Shown piece after piece: positions 25,589 through 34,712 of a stretch of DNA of 64,000 nt. Position 1 is the stretch's first letter. Each line of letters begins with the position of its first letter. The DNA lies in assembly GCF_013978595.1 (NCBI RefSeq), contig NZ_JACDTZ010000001.1, positions 1,860,001-1,924,000 of the forward strand, given 5' to 3'. The notes beneath the pieces are model-generated. The model worked only from the letters and a program-made list of their open reading frames with translations, had not been told where the DNA came from and made no database searches. The position numbers and the translations under genes are program-made. Origin of the DNA: Corynebacterium haematomassiliense. GTDB taxonomy: Bacteria; Actinomycetota; Actinomycetes; Mycobacteriales; Mycobacteriaceae.

Positions 25589-27778
25589 ATGTCGCTGGCC
25601 CCCTTCGACCAAAGCCGAATTGCCAGCTACGCCTCCCGCCCCGACATCGCGCGGACGTGGGATGCCATCCAGCGCGCCCAGGGTGGCGAGCTGGAGCGAT
25701 TGCTCGTCGAGGCCCACCTGGACGACCTGCTCCAAATCACCGCAATGCCTGCCAACTCCGGCGAGGCGGGCGAGCGCGTCCGCGAGGTGACGAACGTGCT
25801 GGCCAAGCGCCGCAACCGCCAGTCTTTCGACGCCATCCGCGCAGGCCTCGAGCGCTTGGACCGCGAGGCGATGCAGCTCAACCCCTCCAACCTGTCCTTT
25901 TGGGGCTGGTACCTGCCGCTGCAGGCGGAGCAGGCGAAGCAGCGCAACGCCGGGATCGTGGAGGCAATCGTGGCGCACGCGGGTGCCCGTGGCGCGATCA
26001 CGGACGCTGAGCTGCGCAAACGCCTGACGCGCTACCGCCTCAGCGACGCGGAGCTGGACCAGGTGGCGAACGAGCTCGCCGGTAGCGGCATCCGCGTGGT
26101 GGGGGAAGTGCGCAGCGACGTCACCCGTCTGATCGACGCTGCAACCGCGCCCAACCTCGTCGCCCTGTTGCAGCCCAAGGCGTGGCAGGACGGCGCCGAG
26201 TACTCGGCCTACGACGCTGCGGTGACCGGCCGCACCCCCGTCACCCTGGCGGACGCGGAGCGCGCCATCGCGTTCTACGACTCCCGCAACGACCAGCGCA
26301 ACAAAGACGCCGTGGTCAAGGTCGCGGCGGCCGCACAGTCTGACCAGGAGCTTCGCGACCTCGTGCTGGCTTACCACCTGGAGCGAATGACCAGCGAGGA
26401 GCACATTCCAGCCGAGGTCGCACGCGGCTTCGTCGACGCGGGCCTCGATCCCGCCGAGGCGACGAAGCTGCAGGGTGGCGGCACTGGTTCGAGCGTCCAG
26501 GCTTCTGCGGGCCCCGTTGCCGGTTCCGACCGCGAGCACAAGATCTACCAGGAGATTGAGTCCTTGCTGGAGGAAGGCCAGCTTCGCGCTGCGCTGGTCG
26601 AGCATGATCGGGTTGTTGCCGCTGTGGGCAAGCCTAATGGTGACTATGCCAAGGATGTCGTGTTACTTCTCCTTGGAAATACGCGTCGTTTCGAGGATCT
26701 TGTCGCTGAGACAAGGAGCCACCTGAAGGAGAAGAACCTTTCTGCGGCACAGGTAAGTCTTCAAGCGGCGGAAAACATTGGGGCGGACAGGCCCGAGATG
26801 AGGTCGTTGCGTGAAACCGTCGGACGTGGCATGCGTGCGTTGGAATTCGATCGAGCAGACCAGGATTATTACAGTCCGGCGCTCGACGCAATTAATAACA
26901 AGGACCTGTCAAAGGCACGCAACATACTCGAAGTAGCGAAAACCAACGGTGCTCCCTCTACTTCTTTGGGTGGCACAGTCCTTGATTATTATCAGACCGC
27001 AAGCAGAGACGCAGCCGAAGCGCACGCGCGGATCCTTGACGGCTTACAGAAGCGCGACTTTTGGCGTGCTTTTGATGGGGTCGAAATGCTGGAAGCAGTC
27101 GATCTCACCAGCACTGACTTGGCAGGACTAAGAGGTCGTGTTGACGACTTGGGACGTGATGAAGACGTCATCCGGGATGCGATTTTCGATCAAGGTCTGG
27201 GAGAACGCACAGTTGCAGTTCGAGCTCAGGCATTAGCTCCCGCAGAGGCCGGCCCTTTACTCTATTTGTTGACGTTTTTCCCTCTGGGATTGCTGGTAGA
27301 CCTTTGGCGCACCGAAAACTTCAGCAGTCCACTTGCCCCCGCAATCGCGGCCGTGGGGGTTTGGTTCGTGCAAGCCTTAGTGGCGTGGAATCTTTCTACT
27401 CGCGGCATCGCAATATCTATTCTGGCGTTCTTAATTAGTTTGGTGCTTTGGATTGGGCTTGCGCTTGATGGGTTCTACTTCACGGCAATTGCCGCAGTAC
27501 TCCTATACGCGAGCGGCGCTGCAATGAGAGAGAACCACGATACCGCCAATGAACTGGAAGACTTCGTTGCGGGCCGTGAATCTCTCGTACAACAACTACG
27601 CAATGATGGCCTAGCTGGCACCACACTAGAGCTACGAGGAGAATCATTCCGACTGGGTAAATCGGAGGGCCCGGACCTCGACAGCGTCGCGGGCCGGGTA
27701 ATCGTTCGAAATGCTCAGGGGAAACGAGTAAGCACTATTGACCTTGCCTCCGCCAAGGGACAGGGGGCGCAAAAATGA
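25589..27778 (+). CDS. Membrane protein, second of the paralogous pair flanking the chaperone genes
   Basis: 729 residues. The N-terminal ~320 residues align by eye with the 674-residue protein at 21274, sharing the FYDSRNDQRNKDAV and LVLAYHLERM signatures. The C-terminal half has four or so membrane helices at about 550-650 (LLYLLTFFPLGLLVDLW, IAISILAFLISLVLWIGLAL) and a cytosolic tail. Base composition changes sharply at about 26,580: the first 330 codons are very GC-rich, the rest clearly less so, suggesting that the 3' part was exchanged by recombination. It starts 3 bp after hsp70 and overlaps the next gene by 4 bp (ATGA). Confidence 0.7.
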   Translation: MSLAPFDQSRIASYASRPDIARTWDAIQRAQGGELERLLVEAHLDDLLQITAMPANSGEAGERVREVTNVLAKRRNRQSFDAIRAGLERLDREAMQLNPSNLSFWGWYLPLQAEQAKQRNAGIVEAIVAHAGARGAITDAELRKRLTRYRLSDAELDQVANELAGSGIRVVGEVRSDVTRLIDAATAPNLVALLQPKAWQDGAEYSAYDAAVTGRTPVTLADAERAIAFYDSRNDQRNKDAVVKVAAAAQSDQELRDLVLAYHLERMTSEEHIPAEVARGFVDAGLDPAEATKLQGGGTGSSVQASAGPVAGSDREHKIYQEIESLLEEGQLRAALVEHDRVVAAVGKPNGDYAKDVVLLLLGNTRRFEDLVAETRSHLKEKNLSAAQVSLQAAENIGADRPEMRSLRETVGRGMRALEFDRADQDYYSPALDAINNKDLSKARNILEVAKTNGAPSTSLGGTVLDYYQTASRDAAEAHARILDGLQKRDFWRAFDGVEMLEAVDLTSTDLAGLRGRVDDLGRDEDVIRDAIFDQGLGERTVAVRAQALAPAEAGPLLYLLTFFPLGLLVDLWRTENFSSPLAPAIAAVGVWFVQALVAWNLSTRGIAISILAFLISLVLWIGLALDGFYFTAIAAVLLYASGAAMRENHDTANELEDFVAGRESLVQQLRNDGLAGTTLELRGESFRLGKSEGPDLDSVAGRVIVRNAQGKRVSTIDLASAKGQGAQK

Positions 27779-28539
27779 GAAAGTGGAACGCTTACATTCG
27801 AGCGGTTCTCGCTATAGCTATAGCGGCCTGTGTGCTGAATTCAGCCGTCATTTTCGGCAAGGAGGATTTGGAGCAGGGCGGGCCACTCGAGCGAGCAATC
27901 TTGAGCGGGGACAATTCCCTTGTGGAATATGGTAATCCTCCATATACACCGTGGGAGCTTGAAAGCGGCGAATTTCGCATCGTGCCGGGCACCGAAGGGA
28001 TTGCTGCAGATCCGACTTGTGAGGATCGAATCGCCGTTGGCACTCACGTGTCGACGGAAGCTTTTGCTCAACGAGTTAGTCGGATAACCGACTCGGAGAG
28101 TCTTGTTATGCCCGAACTGGACGGCATGCTCTCAATAGGCATATTAGCGTCACCAGAGGCGGGGTCCAGTAACCCAATTGGTTCGTACCTCAGCGGGTTA
28201 GGTCATGCCTGCAAGGGAGTGGTGATGAACCCTGGCAGTGAAACGCCTTTTACCGGCATAGCTGTGAGCGAGCACGAGTTTGGGACAGTGGCGCACACGG
28301 AGGCGGGCGATATAGCCGATTATTACTCCGCTTATGCGGTACCGGGCTACATCGTTCTGGTGTACGGCTTTAATACGTCGCCCGAGTATGTCCGCGAGGT
28401 TTCGGCAGCGCAGAGTAAGGCGGTCGAGGAGTCGATTTGGCTCACTCCAGAGGGGCAGACCAGCCCGTGGACCTTTGGAATCGTGAGCTGGCTGCGTCAC
28501 TTCCTGGGTGACGGGGCGAGCGAAACCGCCTCCGCCTAA
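27775..28539 (+). CDS. Membrane-anchored or exported protein of unknown function
   Basis: 254 residues. The N-terminus (RAVLAIAIAACVLNSAVIFG) is a membrane anchor or signal peptide. The remainder is predicted outside the membrane, with two Cys (in DPTCEDR and GHACKG) that could form a disulphide. I recognise no family. Base composition is lower in GC and matches the 3' half of the preceding gene, so both seem to belong to one acquired segment. It starts inside the stop of the previous gene (ATGA) and converges with the last gene of the opposite operon, overlapping it by 4 bp. Confidence 0.65.
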   Translation: MRKWNAYIRAVLAIAIAACVLNSAVIFGKEDLEQGGPLERAILSGDNSLVEYGNPPYTPWELESGEFRIVPGTEGIAADPTCEDRIAVGTHVSTEAFAQRVSRITDSESLVMPELDGMLSIGILASPEAGSSNPIGSYLSGLGHACKGVVMNPGSETPFTGIAVSEHEFGTVAHTEAGDIADYYSAYAVPGYIVLVYGFNTSPEYVREVSAAQSKAVEESIWLTPEGQTSPWTFGIVSWLRHFLGDGASETASA

Positions 28540-28847
28540 ACGGCCGGCTCGCCCTCCGCCGGGGCGTCCACGGTGGTGGTCTCGTCCACGATGCTGGTGG
28601 CCACCGTCGTCTCGGGGGCCGTGGTGCCCTCCGGGATGTCCGGCACGGTGTTCCACGGGGCGCTGGTCCACAGCCAGATCATGCCGGCGACCACCGCGGC
28701 GATAGCCAGGATGATGGTCACAATGCCGGTGATGATCGCGGTGCGGCGCTTCTTCGCCCGGCGCTCGCGCTCAGCCAGCGCCTCCTGCTCGCGCTGGACG
28801 TGATCCTGGGAGACCTGCTGCTGCGGGTCAACAAAAGGTGAAGCCAT
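28536..28847 (-). CDS. Small single-pass membrane protein with SPF motif
   Basis: 103 residues. The short N-terminal tail contains MASPFVDPQQQ and a charged, coiled-coil-like stretch (REQEALAERERRAKKRR). One membrane helix follows (ITGIVTIILAIAAVVAGMIW), then a Thr/Glu-rich outer segment. Lys/Arg before the helix predicts the N-terminus inside the cell. Last gene of the nine-gene minus operon, 20 bp after the GTPase gene. The SPF sequence also occurs in the predicted cytosolic tails of two other membrane proteins of this operon. Confidence 0.75.
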   Translation of the reverse strand: MASPFVDPQQQVSQDHVQREQEALAERERRAKKRRTAIITGIVTIILAIAAVVAGMIWLWTSAPWNTVPDIPEGTTAPETTVATSIVDETTTVDAPAEGEPAV

Positions 28848-28867
28848 GATTTCAGTCCTTAATCTTC

Positions 28868-29944
28868 CTAGAACAAGCCGTAGTTGTTGAATACCCGGCG
28901 CATCGGGTCGAGTACGCGGAACGGGGCGATGCCGTAGTCGCTGATGGAATCGCCAGAAGGCGGCGCACCTAGCGACGACACCACGTGGCAGTGGTAATTG
29001 TGCGGCGGGCCGAGCGGCTGCTCCAGCGCGTTGAACATCTCCTGGGCGCCCAGGCTGTGCAGCATCGAGCGGGTCTCTTCGTGCACGAGCTCGGAATCAG
29101 CGCGGTCGAAGGGGCGGGACGCGCCCGAGCCGGCACGCCGGAACGCTGCGCCCAAGTTGTTCATCACCTCAGGCCAGGAGGTGGAACCGGAGCCGGTGGC
29201 GGCAAACCCGCCGGTTTCCAGGCGGTCGATCTCCTGCAGGATGTCGAACTTCGCCAGTGTCAAAGAGATGTCCGGACGGGCAGGGCCGAGGACTTCGATG
29301 ACGTTCTTCAGCACGTCGGCAGGCGAGGCTTCCGAACGCGAATCGGTGGGTACCAACCCCTCCACCAGCGAACGAATCTGGGACACCGCCAGCGGGTCGT
29401 ACAGGTAGATCACCGAGTCCGCGTGCTGCAAAAAGTCCAGGTGTTCGGACTTGGCGCGGATGTCGCGGGCCTCCAGGTCCTCGCCGGCGATGTCGCGGAA
29501 CACCACGAAAATTTGCTGCGGGTTGGGCTGGTTAAAGCGCTTCGGGCGGCCCAGGCGGTAGATCAGCGGGCGACGCTGGTAGGCGTCCGGGTTATCAATC
29601 GGGGCGGTGGGGCTGAGCACGCGCGGGCGGGACTCGTCGCTGCCGAACAGGGGCACTTCGTAGTTCTCGCGGAAGGAGTTCTCGGTGAACTCGTCCGCCG
29701 GGTCGAACGTGCCACCGAAGTTGATGGTCAGCTGCTCCAGGAGCTTGATCGCCATGGCGATGTAGATGCTCTTGCCGGACGTGCGCGCGCCAGCGAGGGC
29801 GAACGTGATCACGCCGGAATTCTGCCAGCCGGCGGGCAGCTCGGCGCCGGGCGGGGCGAACTCCGAGTGCTGCTGGTCCGGGTCCATCTGCCGGAAGCTG
29901 TACGGGCACTTCGTGGGAATCATGGGGTAATTCGGTTGCGTCAT
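28868..29944 (-). CDS. P-loop GTPase of a multi-gene conflict-like system
   Basis: 358 residues. Walker A GARTSGKS is at 52-59. The switch II-type motif FRDIAGED, with Asp at 151, follows the hydrophobic strand IFVVF. AKFD at 231-234 stands where GTPases have N/TKxD for guanine recognition. Together these support a small GTPase-like domain rather than an AAA ATPase. It resembles GTPases encoded beside GAP1 proteins, and a GAP1-like gene lies two genes upstream. No membrane helix. It has a GGAGA ribosome site and follows the vWA gene by 9 bp. GTP specificity is inferred. Confidence 0.8.
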   Translation of the reverse strand: MTQPNYPMIPTKCPYSFRQMDPDQQHSEFAPPGAELPAGWQNSGVITFALAGARTSGKSIYIAMAIKLLEQLTINFGGTFDPADEFTENSFRENYEVPLFGSDESRPRVLSPTAPIDNPDAYQRRPLIYRLGRPKRFNQPNPQQIFVVFRDIAGEDLEARDIRAKSEHLDFLQHADSVIYLYDPLAVSQIRSLVEGLVPTDSRSEASPADVLKNVIEVLGPARPDISLTLAKFDILQEIDRLETGGFAATGSGSTSWPEVMNNLGAAFRRAGSGASRPFDRADSELVHEETRSMLHSLGAQEMFNALEQPLGPPHNYHCHVVSSLGAPPSGDSISDYGIAPFRVLDPMRRVFNNYGLF

Positions 29945-29953
29945 CGTCTTCTC

Positions 29954-30922
29954 CTAGCTGCGCGCCGTCAGTGCGTTGTACATGGACTCGGTGGCTTTGC
30001 GCAGCTGCGTGCCGTCGCCACGCAGCACCTCGCTCACGAATGCGTCGTTGAACTCGGTGTAGGTGACGTTGTCCGGCAGCGGGCCGGCCGGCTCGCGCGT
30101 GGCCAGGATGTGCATCGGGCGTGGAAGCTGCGCCAGCTGGCCGGGCAGGTCGTCGGAGACGACCAGCACGGCGTTGGCGGCTGCGAGGCCGTCGGAAATC
30201 AGCTGGTCAGTGCTGCGGGTCCAGTCCACCTCGGCGAGCTGGGCGGCGTCCTCAAGCGCGGCCTTGAAGTCCGAGGCGCTGGTGAAGTTCTTCGCCTGGC
30301 TGCCTGCAGAGGTGCCCACGATGCGCGTTTCAAACTGCGAGCTGCTGAACAGCCCGGCCACCACCTGCGCGATGGCGTCGCGCTGCTGCTCGGTGAGGTT
30401 GCGCTGGAAGGACGCGGAGTGGTCCACAACCACCACCACCTTGCGCGGGCCTTCCTCCTGCGCGGTCGGGACGGCGGACTTCTGCAGCGACTTGGTCACC
30501 GAATGCACCGTCGAAGATGCGCCGTCAAGGTGCTCACTGCCGGTCGCCTCTGGGGCGATGATGCGTACGGACGCCCCTTCGGGCTGCAACCGCAGCACCG
30601 CAGCATTCGGCTGCTCACCAACCGCCAGCGGCGGCAGAGTGATGCGCTTGCCGGTGTCCTTCGAAACCACCGTGGCGTACACCAACGCGCCGGAGGGGAA
30701 CCGCTCCTGGCCCTTGGGCGCAACGCTGATCTCGGTGGTGTCGCTCACGTCGCGGACAAGCACCGTGCCCTGGAAAACGCGCATCTTGGCACCCGTCGGT
30801 TTCTTTGCCGGGTCCAGGTCCCATGCGCAATCGGGGCGAAACTGCAGCTGCACCTGTAGGTCCAGGCCGTCTTTGGCGAGGTCATGGCCCTCGCCAGGTG
30901 CCAGGCTGATCTGTTGGCTCAT
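29954..30922 (-). CDS. Cytosolic vWA-domain protein with beta-rich N-terminal domain
   Basis: 322 residues, no signal peptide. The N-terminal ~110 residues (ISLAPGEGHDLAKDG..., ending near VYATVVSKDTGK) are beta-rich and faintly recall TerD-like domains; I would not insist on that. Residues ~165-310 form a vWA domain with the MIDAS motif DHSAS (DxSxS) after the strand KVVVVV, so it should bind a metal ion and a protein partner. It lies between the GAP1-like and GTPase genes, with gaps of 3 and 9 bp, and probably acts with them. Confidence 0.75.
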   Translation of the reverse strand: MSQQISLAPGEGHDLAKDGLDLQVQLQFRPDCAWDLDPAKKPTGAKMRVFQGTVLVRDVSDTTEISVAPKGQERFPSGALVYATVVSKDTGKRITLPPLAVGEQPNAAVLRLQPEGASVRIIAPEATGSEHLDGASSTVHSVTKSLQKSAVPTAQEEGPRKVVVVVDHSASFQRNLTEQQRDAIAQVVAGLFSSSQFETRIVGTSAGSQAKNFTSASDFKAALEDAAQLAEVDWTRSTDQLISDGLAAANAVLVVSDDLPGQLAQLPRPMHILATREPAGPLPDNVTYTEFNDAFVSEVLRGDGTQLRKATESMYNALTARS

Positions 30923-30925
30923 GAC

Positions 30926-32536
30926 TTAAATATTCCTTTGCTGGTTGTGGGGGTAGTCGGGCAGGGGCTGAGTGGGGCGGCCAAGCACGTTGAAAACGCG
31001 CTGCGCCCGCGGGAATTCTTGCGGCCAGCCGGACAACGAGCGGATGCGTGACTGAGCAACCTCATCGGTGGCAAAATCGGCCGGCACCCGCGCTTCTAAG
31101 GGCGTGCATCCGGCCTCCTCCTCGAGGGTGAGCAGCGCCTCCAGCACCGACAGCAAGCTCTTCGGCGCTACGCAGCGCACGTGCATCATTAGATCGAGCA
31201 CGCGTCTCGACGCCTTCTGCAACACCGCCGCATCCGCAAACATCTCGTGGAAGTAGTCAGTGTCCAGGATGTCTGCGGTCGGCATTGCGGGTGCTCTGCG
31301 GTTCAGGAGTTTGGGAAACCCGGACGGGTCGTTCAGCACCAGAAGGTAGGAGAACATGTTCTGGTGCACACGTGCCTCGAAGCACTGGCGCTGCAACTCT
31401 GGGTGGCGCGGAGCCCAGCCCTGCCGCAACGTATCTGCAAACGCGCGGTTGGGAAGCCCGTTGGCTTGCAGGGTGTAGCGCTCCACGACCTGTAAATCGC
31501 CTGCGCTGGCTTCGTTGGTGATCGCCTGCGCGTCGATACGACGCAGGTCCGCCTGGAGGTCGGTGGACTGGCGCAAGATCCCCGCGACCTCATCTGCGAA
31601 CGGCGCGGCGGCCTGTTCGCTGGGCAGCGGCAGGTCCAACTCCGGGCTGATCAGCCCGCCGAGCTCCTGTTCATCTGTGCCTTCCTCGATGAGCTGTGCG
31701 GTGCGTACCGCCCACCACGACTGGGGGCCTTCCGCGGTCGGCTCGGCCGGGTCCACCACGCACCCCGCGAACTGGGCGGGGACTTCGGCGCGCTGGTCCT
31801 TCGGCATCGCCACCACCGTGCACACCTCGCCGATGGGAAACGCCTCAAGCTCGGCGGCGCGCAAATAGGTGGAAAACTGCAGCGACGTGGCAGCCTGCTC
31901 GCGCGACATGGTGGACGACAGGGCGGCGATCCACCGGGCGGCGTCATCCGTGACGTCCACAAGCAAAATTGCCAAACGTGGCGGTGCGGACAACAGATCC
32001 TGGACCCGCAGCAGCACGTCAAGCTTGTCGCGGTCGTCCTCGCCGCCGCTCATGCCGCGCACCATCATCCAGGCGACAAACAGCTCTCCGTACTGGTTCG
32101 GCTTCGGCTCCGCCAGCCCCGCGGGCAACGACGAATCATTCACCGCCCGGTGGCCAAACGGCTGCAGCAGGTCGTCCGAGCGGTACCACTGAATCGGGTG
32201 CGCCTCGGCCGGTTCGGCGGGGGAGTGGTCGATGACCACGTGCGAAAACACGTTGCCCGGGCGCTTCGTGGCATCACGGCCGGAAGGCATCGCCTGCACG
32301 AACACACCGCAGCCACTATCAAGCACATAGTCGCAGCGGCGCGGCAGGTTGTTGATCTCCTGCGCGGAAAGAAAGACGTCAATTTCCTGGGGCGTAACAA
32401 GACGAGTAACCGCGTGCTGCTTCGCCATCTCGCGGTCCTTCTGGGACGCATGCTGCGCATCGCCCACCTGCCAGCCGCCACCCGAAGCCGCCTGGAAGGA
32501 CGAGTACGTCAGGTGCGCCCAACGGTTGTCGGTCAT
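30926..32536 (-). CDS. GAP1-like (GTPase-associated protein 1 family) protein
   Basis: 536 residues from the ATG at 32536, seven bases after the stop of the previous gene. The N-terminus WAHLTYSSFQAASGGGWQVG, followed by NNLPRRCDYVL and RPGNVFSHVVIDHSP, matches the N-terminal domain of the GAP1 family as I know it: a small beta-rich domain whose YTS/GWQV, LPRR and RPGN-F-H positions are conserved. The middle and C-terminal parts are helical with no recognised active site. GAP1 proteins are encoded next to P-loop GTPases in predicted conflict systems. Their biochemical role is not established. Confidence 0.75.
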   Translation of the reverse strand: MTDNRWAHLTYSSFQAASGGGWQVGDAQHASQKDREMAKQHAVTRLVTPQEIDVFLSAQEINNLPRRCDYVLDSGCGVFVQAMPSGRDATKRPGNVFSHVVIDHSPAEPAEAHPIQWYRSDDLLQPFGHRAVNDSSLPAGLAEPKPNQYGELFVAWMMVRGMSGGEDDRDKLDVLLRVQDLLSAPPRLAILLVDVTDDAARWIAALSSTMSREQAATSLQFSTYLRAAELEAFPIGEVCTVVAMPKDQRAEVPAQFAGCVVDPAEPTAEGPQSWWAVRTAQLIEEGTDEQELGGLISPELDLPLPSEQAAAPFADEVAGILRQSTDLQADLRRIDAQAITNEASAGDLQVVERYTLQANGLPNRAFADTLRQGWAPRHPELQRQCFEARVHQNMFSYLLVLNDPSGFPKLLNRRAPAMPTADILDTDYFHEMFADAAVLQKASRRVLDLMMHVRCVAPKSLLSVLEALLTLEEEAGCTPLEARVPADFATDEVAQSRIRSLSGWPQEFPRAQRVFNVLGRPTQPLPDYPHNQQRNI

Positions 32537-32543
32537 ACCCCCA

Positions 32544-34712
32544 TCACTTCCCAAACATCCTCTTGAACAGGCTCTTCTTCTCCGGCTCCGGCTGCGGGGC
32601 CGGGGTTGGAGCAGGCTGCGGCTGGTTTTGCGGGAGGAACTCCACCAGGGACAACTTCCTCGGGTGCGGGTCCAGCAGAGCGCGACGCGGCATGTGCTCC
32701 GGACGGTGTTCCTGCTGCAGGAACAGGCGGATGAAGTCCTCATGGAACGTGAAACGCTGCCAGAGGGAAGGATCCAGCTTGTACCACTGGGAATTGCCGT
32801 TTTCGTCGAAACGCGGCGAGATACTCGTCTCGCCCTCCGACGCACCAACTGGCTGGTTCGGATCCATCCGCATAGTCAGCGACACAAACTGGCCGTCGGA
32901 CTGGGAAAGCGGCAGGCGGCCGGAACAGTGCACGAGCACGAAGTGCGGGTTGTTCTCTTGGAACGCGTCGTGTGGCTGGTGCGAATGAATCTGCAGGAAA
33001 ATCTCGCCTCTGTCCAGAGCCAGGTCATAGGAGTATTTCTCCAACCCGGGGTAATCCACCACTGCGGGATCACCGACGATCGCCTTGCCCTCTTGCATCC
33101 GCTGCGGGTACAGGGCGAGCGACGCCGCCCCGGCCTGCGTCTGCGTGCGATGCAGGTTTAACGGCAGGTTGCCTGTCTTCTTAAAGTCCTCGGCCGAGAT
33201 CACCGTCTTGCTTGCGGTGGGCTGGTACTCCGTCTCGTGCGCGCCGTTGGGCTCGCCGATGAACACGTGCACCGAGCTGGCGTGCTTGGGCCAGCCGAAG
33301 CTGAGCACCTGCTCGTCCACACGCTCCAGCAGGCGCGGGTTCTCAATCTCACCCACGCGGGTAAACGGCACCGAGTTGCCGATGCGGGCGTGGCCACCGA
33401 CCACACTCACCGCAGTGATGTGCATCGTGTACCAGTCATCCGGCCACGTCACATCAAACTCGTTTTTATCGGTGCTGGTGCTGTTCACCCACGCCTGCTC
33501 CGGCAGGCCGTACTGGTCTAGAAGCTCCAGGTCCAGGGTGCGCTGCTTGTCCGCGCCGTCCTCGATGCGGGACTCGGTGCGGTAAATACGCACCGTCCCG
33601 GAAAGCGGCGCCGGCCAGCTCACGTGCACCGTGCGCGGGGAGGTCTGCTCCGTCGTGGCAAAAATATCCTCGAGCTCCGCGCCGACTTCCACGGTAGCTT
33701 CTTCGGACAGGGCAGAGCCGACCAGGTTGCCGTCAACAAGCACAAAGCGCTTCGCAGCGATGCGGTAGGTGTAACCGCGCTCCTGCGGCACGAAGCGCAC
33801 ACCGGAACGGTTGCCCTCCTGATTCACCACATTCGCGGAGACATCGAGCTTGCCGCGCGGCTTGATGGAGCGGTACACCTCCACCTTCTCTGTGCCATCC
33901 AGCCCGGACCACTGTGCAGAGATGTGGGCGCCATCGTAGACTGGGTTTTTAATCTCCACCGGCTCAATGAAGTAGGTCTGGCCCAGCAGCCGCGGCTGGG
34001 TCTGCTTCGCCTCCTCCTCTGTCGCGCCCGTGTGCACCCACACCTGGTAGAAGCGGGCTGCGGTGTATAGCGGCTCGTCATCCACGAACGAGGTGCCCGT
34101 GGTGATCTCACGCAGCGCATCCGGGTCCAGAATGTCCGGCCACGGCGTCTCCGAGCTGTATATGCGGTAGATGCGCGCGCCGCCGCGTGGCATGGACCAC
34201 TGCACGTTCAGCTGCTCACCGTCCTGGGCGACGCGGATTTCGCCGCACGGCTCCTCGCTGTCGATGCTCCAGGGATCAATCTCCACCAGCTGGTCTGCGG
34301 TGAAGGAGCGTGCTGCTTGGCGACGCACCTCCGGCCGCTCCGGTTCTGGCTTCGGCTCCTGCTCCGGTTCGGTGCGGCGCGTCGGCTTGGACTTGCGGCG
34401 CAGCTTCATCGCGTCGCTGAGCGGCTTCTTCGGCTCCTTCTCCGCGGCGGGAGCGGGCTTGGTGGAGGCGTCGAAGTGCGCTTCGGTAAACGCTTGGCCC
34501 GGGCGCAGCTCGCCCGCCTCGTACAGGGAGCGGATGTGGCGCAGCACCGACGCCCACTCAACCAGACCCGGGTAGTTGGAGTCGGTGTCCAGGTCCGGGT
34601 TGGTCACGTACTGGGCGAGCTGGATCGGCTCCGGCACCGGACGGTCCGGGAAGCGGGTGCGGGCGTCCGTAGTCCAGTCAAGAAAGATCTGGTAAAGCTC
34701 TTTTTTGTTCAT
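32544..34712 (-). CDS. Cytosolic beta-sandwich (fibronectin III-like) repeat protein
   Basis: 722 residues, no signal peptide or membrane helix. A short helical head (1-80) is joined by a Lys/Pro/Glu-rich linker (~85-135) to repeated beta-sandwich segments (~150-510). These show the LNVQWSMPRGGARIYRIY-type and VHVSWPAPLSGTVRIYRT-type patterns of Fn3 domains. A further beta-rich region and a basic tail (KKSLFKRMFGK) follow. Its ATG overlaps the stop of the preceding gene (TAATG). Fn3-like repeats inside the cell usually serve as scaffolds; here the likely partners are the tubulin-like and GAP1 proteins of the same operon. Confidence 0.65.
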   Translation of the reverse strand: MNKKELYQIFLDWTTDARTRFPDRPVPEPIQLAQYVTNPDLDTDSNYPGLVEWASVLRHIRSLYEAGELRPGQAFTEAHFDASTKPAPAAEKEPKKPLSDAMKLRRKSKPTRRTEPEQEPKPEPERPEVRRQAARSFTADQLVEIDPWSIDSEEPCGEIRVAQDGEQLNVQWSMPRGGARIYRIYSSETPWPDILDPDALREITTGTSFVDDEPLYTAARFYQVWVHTGATEEEAKQTQPRLLGQTYFIEPVEIKNPVYDGAHISAQWSGLDGTEKVEVYRSIKPRGKLDVSANVVNQEGNRSGVRFVPQERGYTYRIAAKRFVLVDGNLVGSALSEEATVEVGAELEDIFATTEQTSPRTVHVSWPAPLSGTVRIYRTESRIEDGADKQRTLDLELLDQYGLPEQAWVNSTSTDKNEFDVTWPDDWYTMHITAVSVVGGHARIGNSVPFTRVGEIENPRLLERVDEQVLSFGWPKHASSVHVFIGEPNGAHETEYQPTASKTVISAEDFKKTGNLPLNLHRTQTQAGAASLALYPQRMQEGKAIVGDPAVVDYPGLEKYSYDLALDRGEIFLQIHSHQPHDAFQENNPHFVLVHCSGRLPLSQSDGQFVSLTMRMDPNQPVGASEGETSISPRFDENGNSQWYKLDPSLWQRFTFHEDFIRLFLQQEHRPEHMPRRALLDPHPRKLSLVEFLPQNQPQPAPTPAPQPEPEKKSLFKRMFGK

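Noticed and set aside
28985..30859. A 624-codon plus-strand open frame
   Set aside because: Shadow of the GTPase and vWA genes on the other strand; no recognisable domain.
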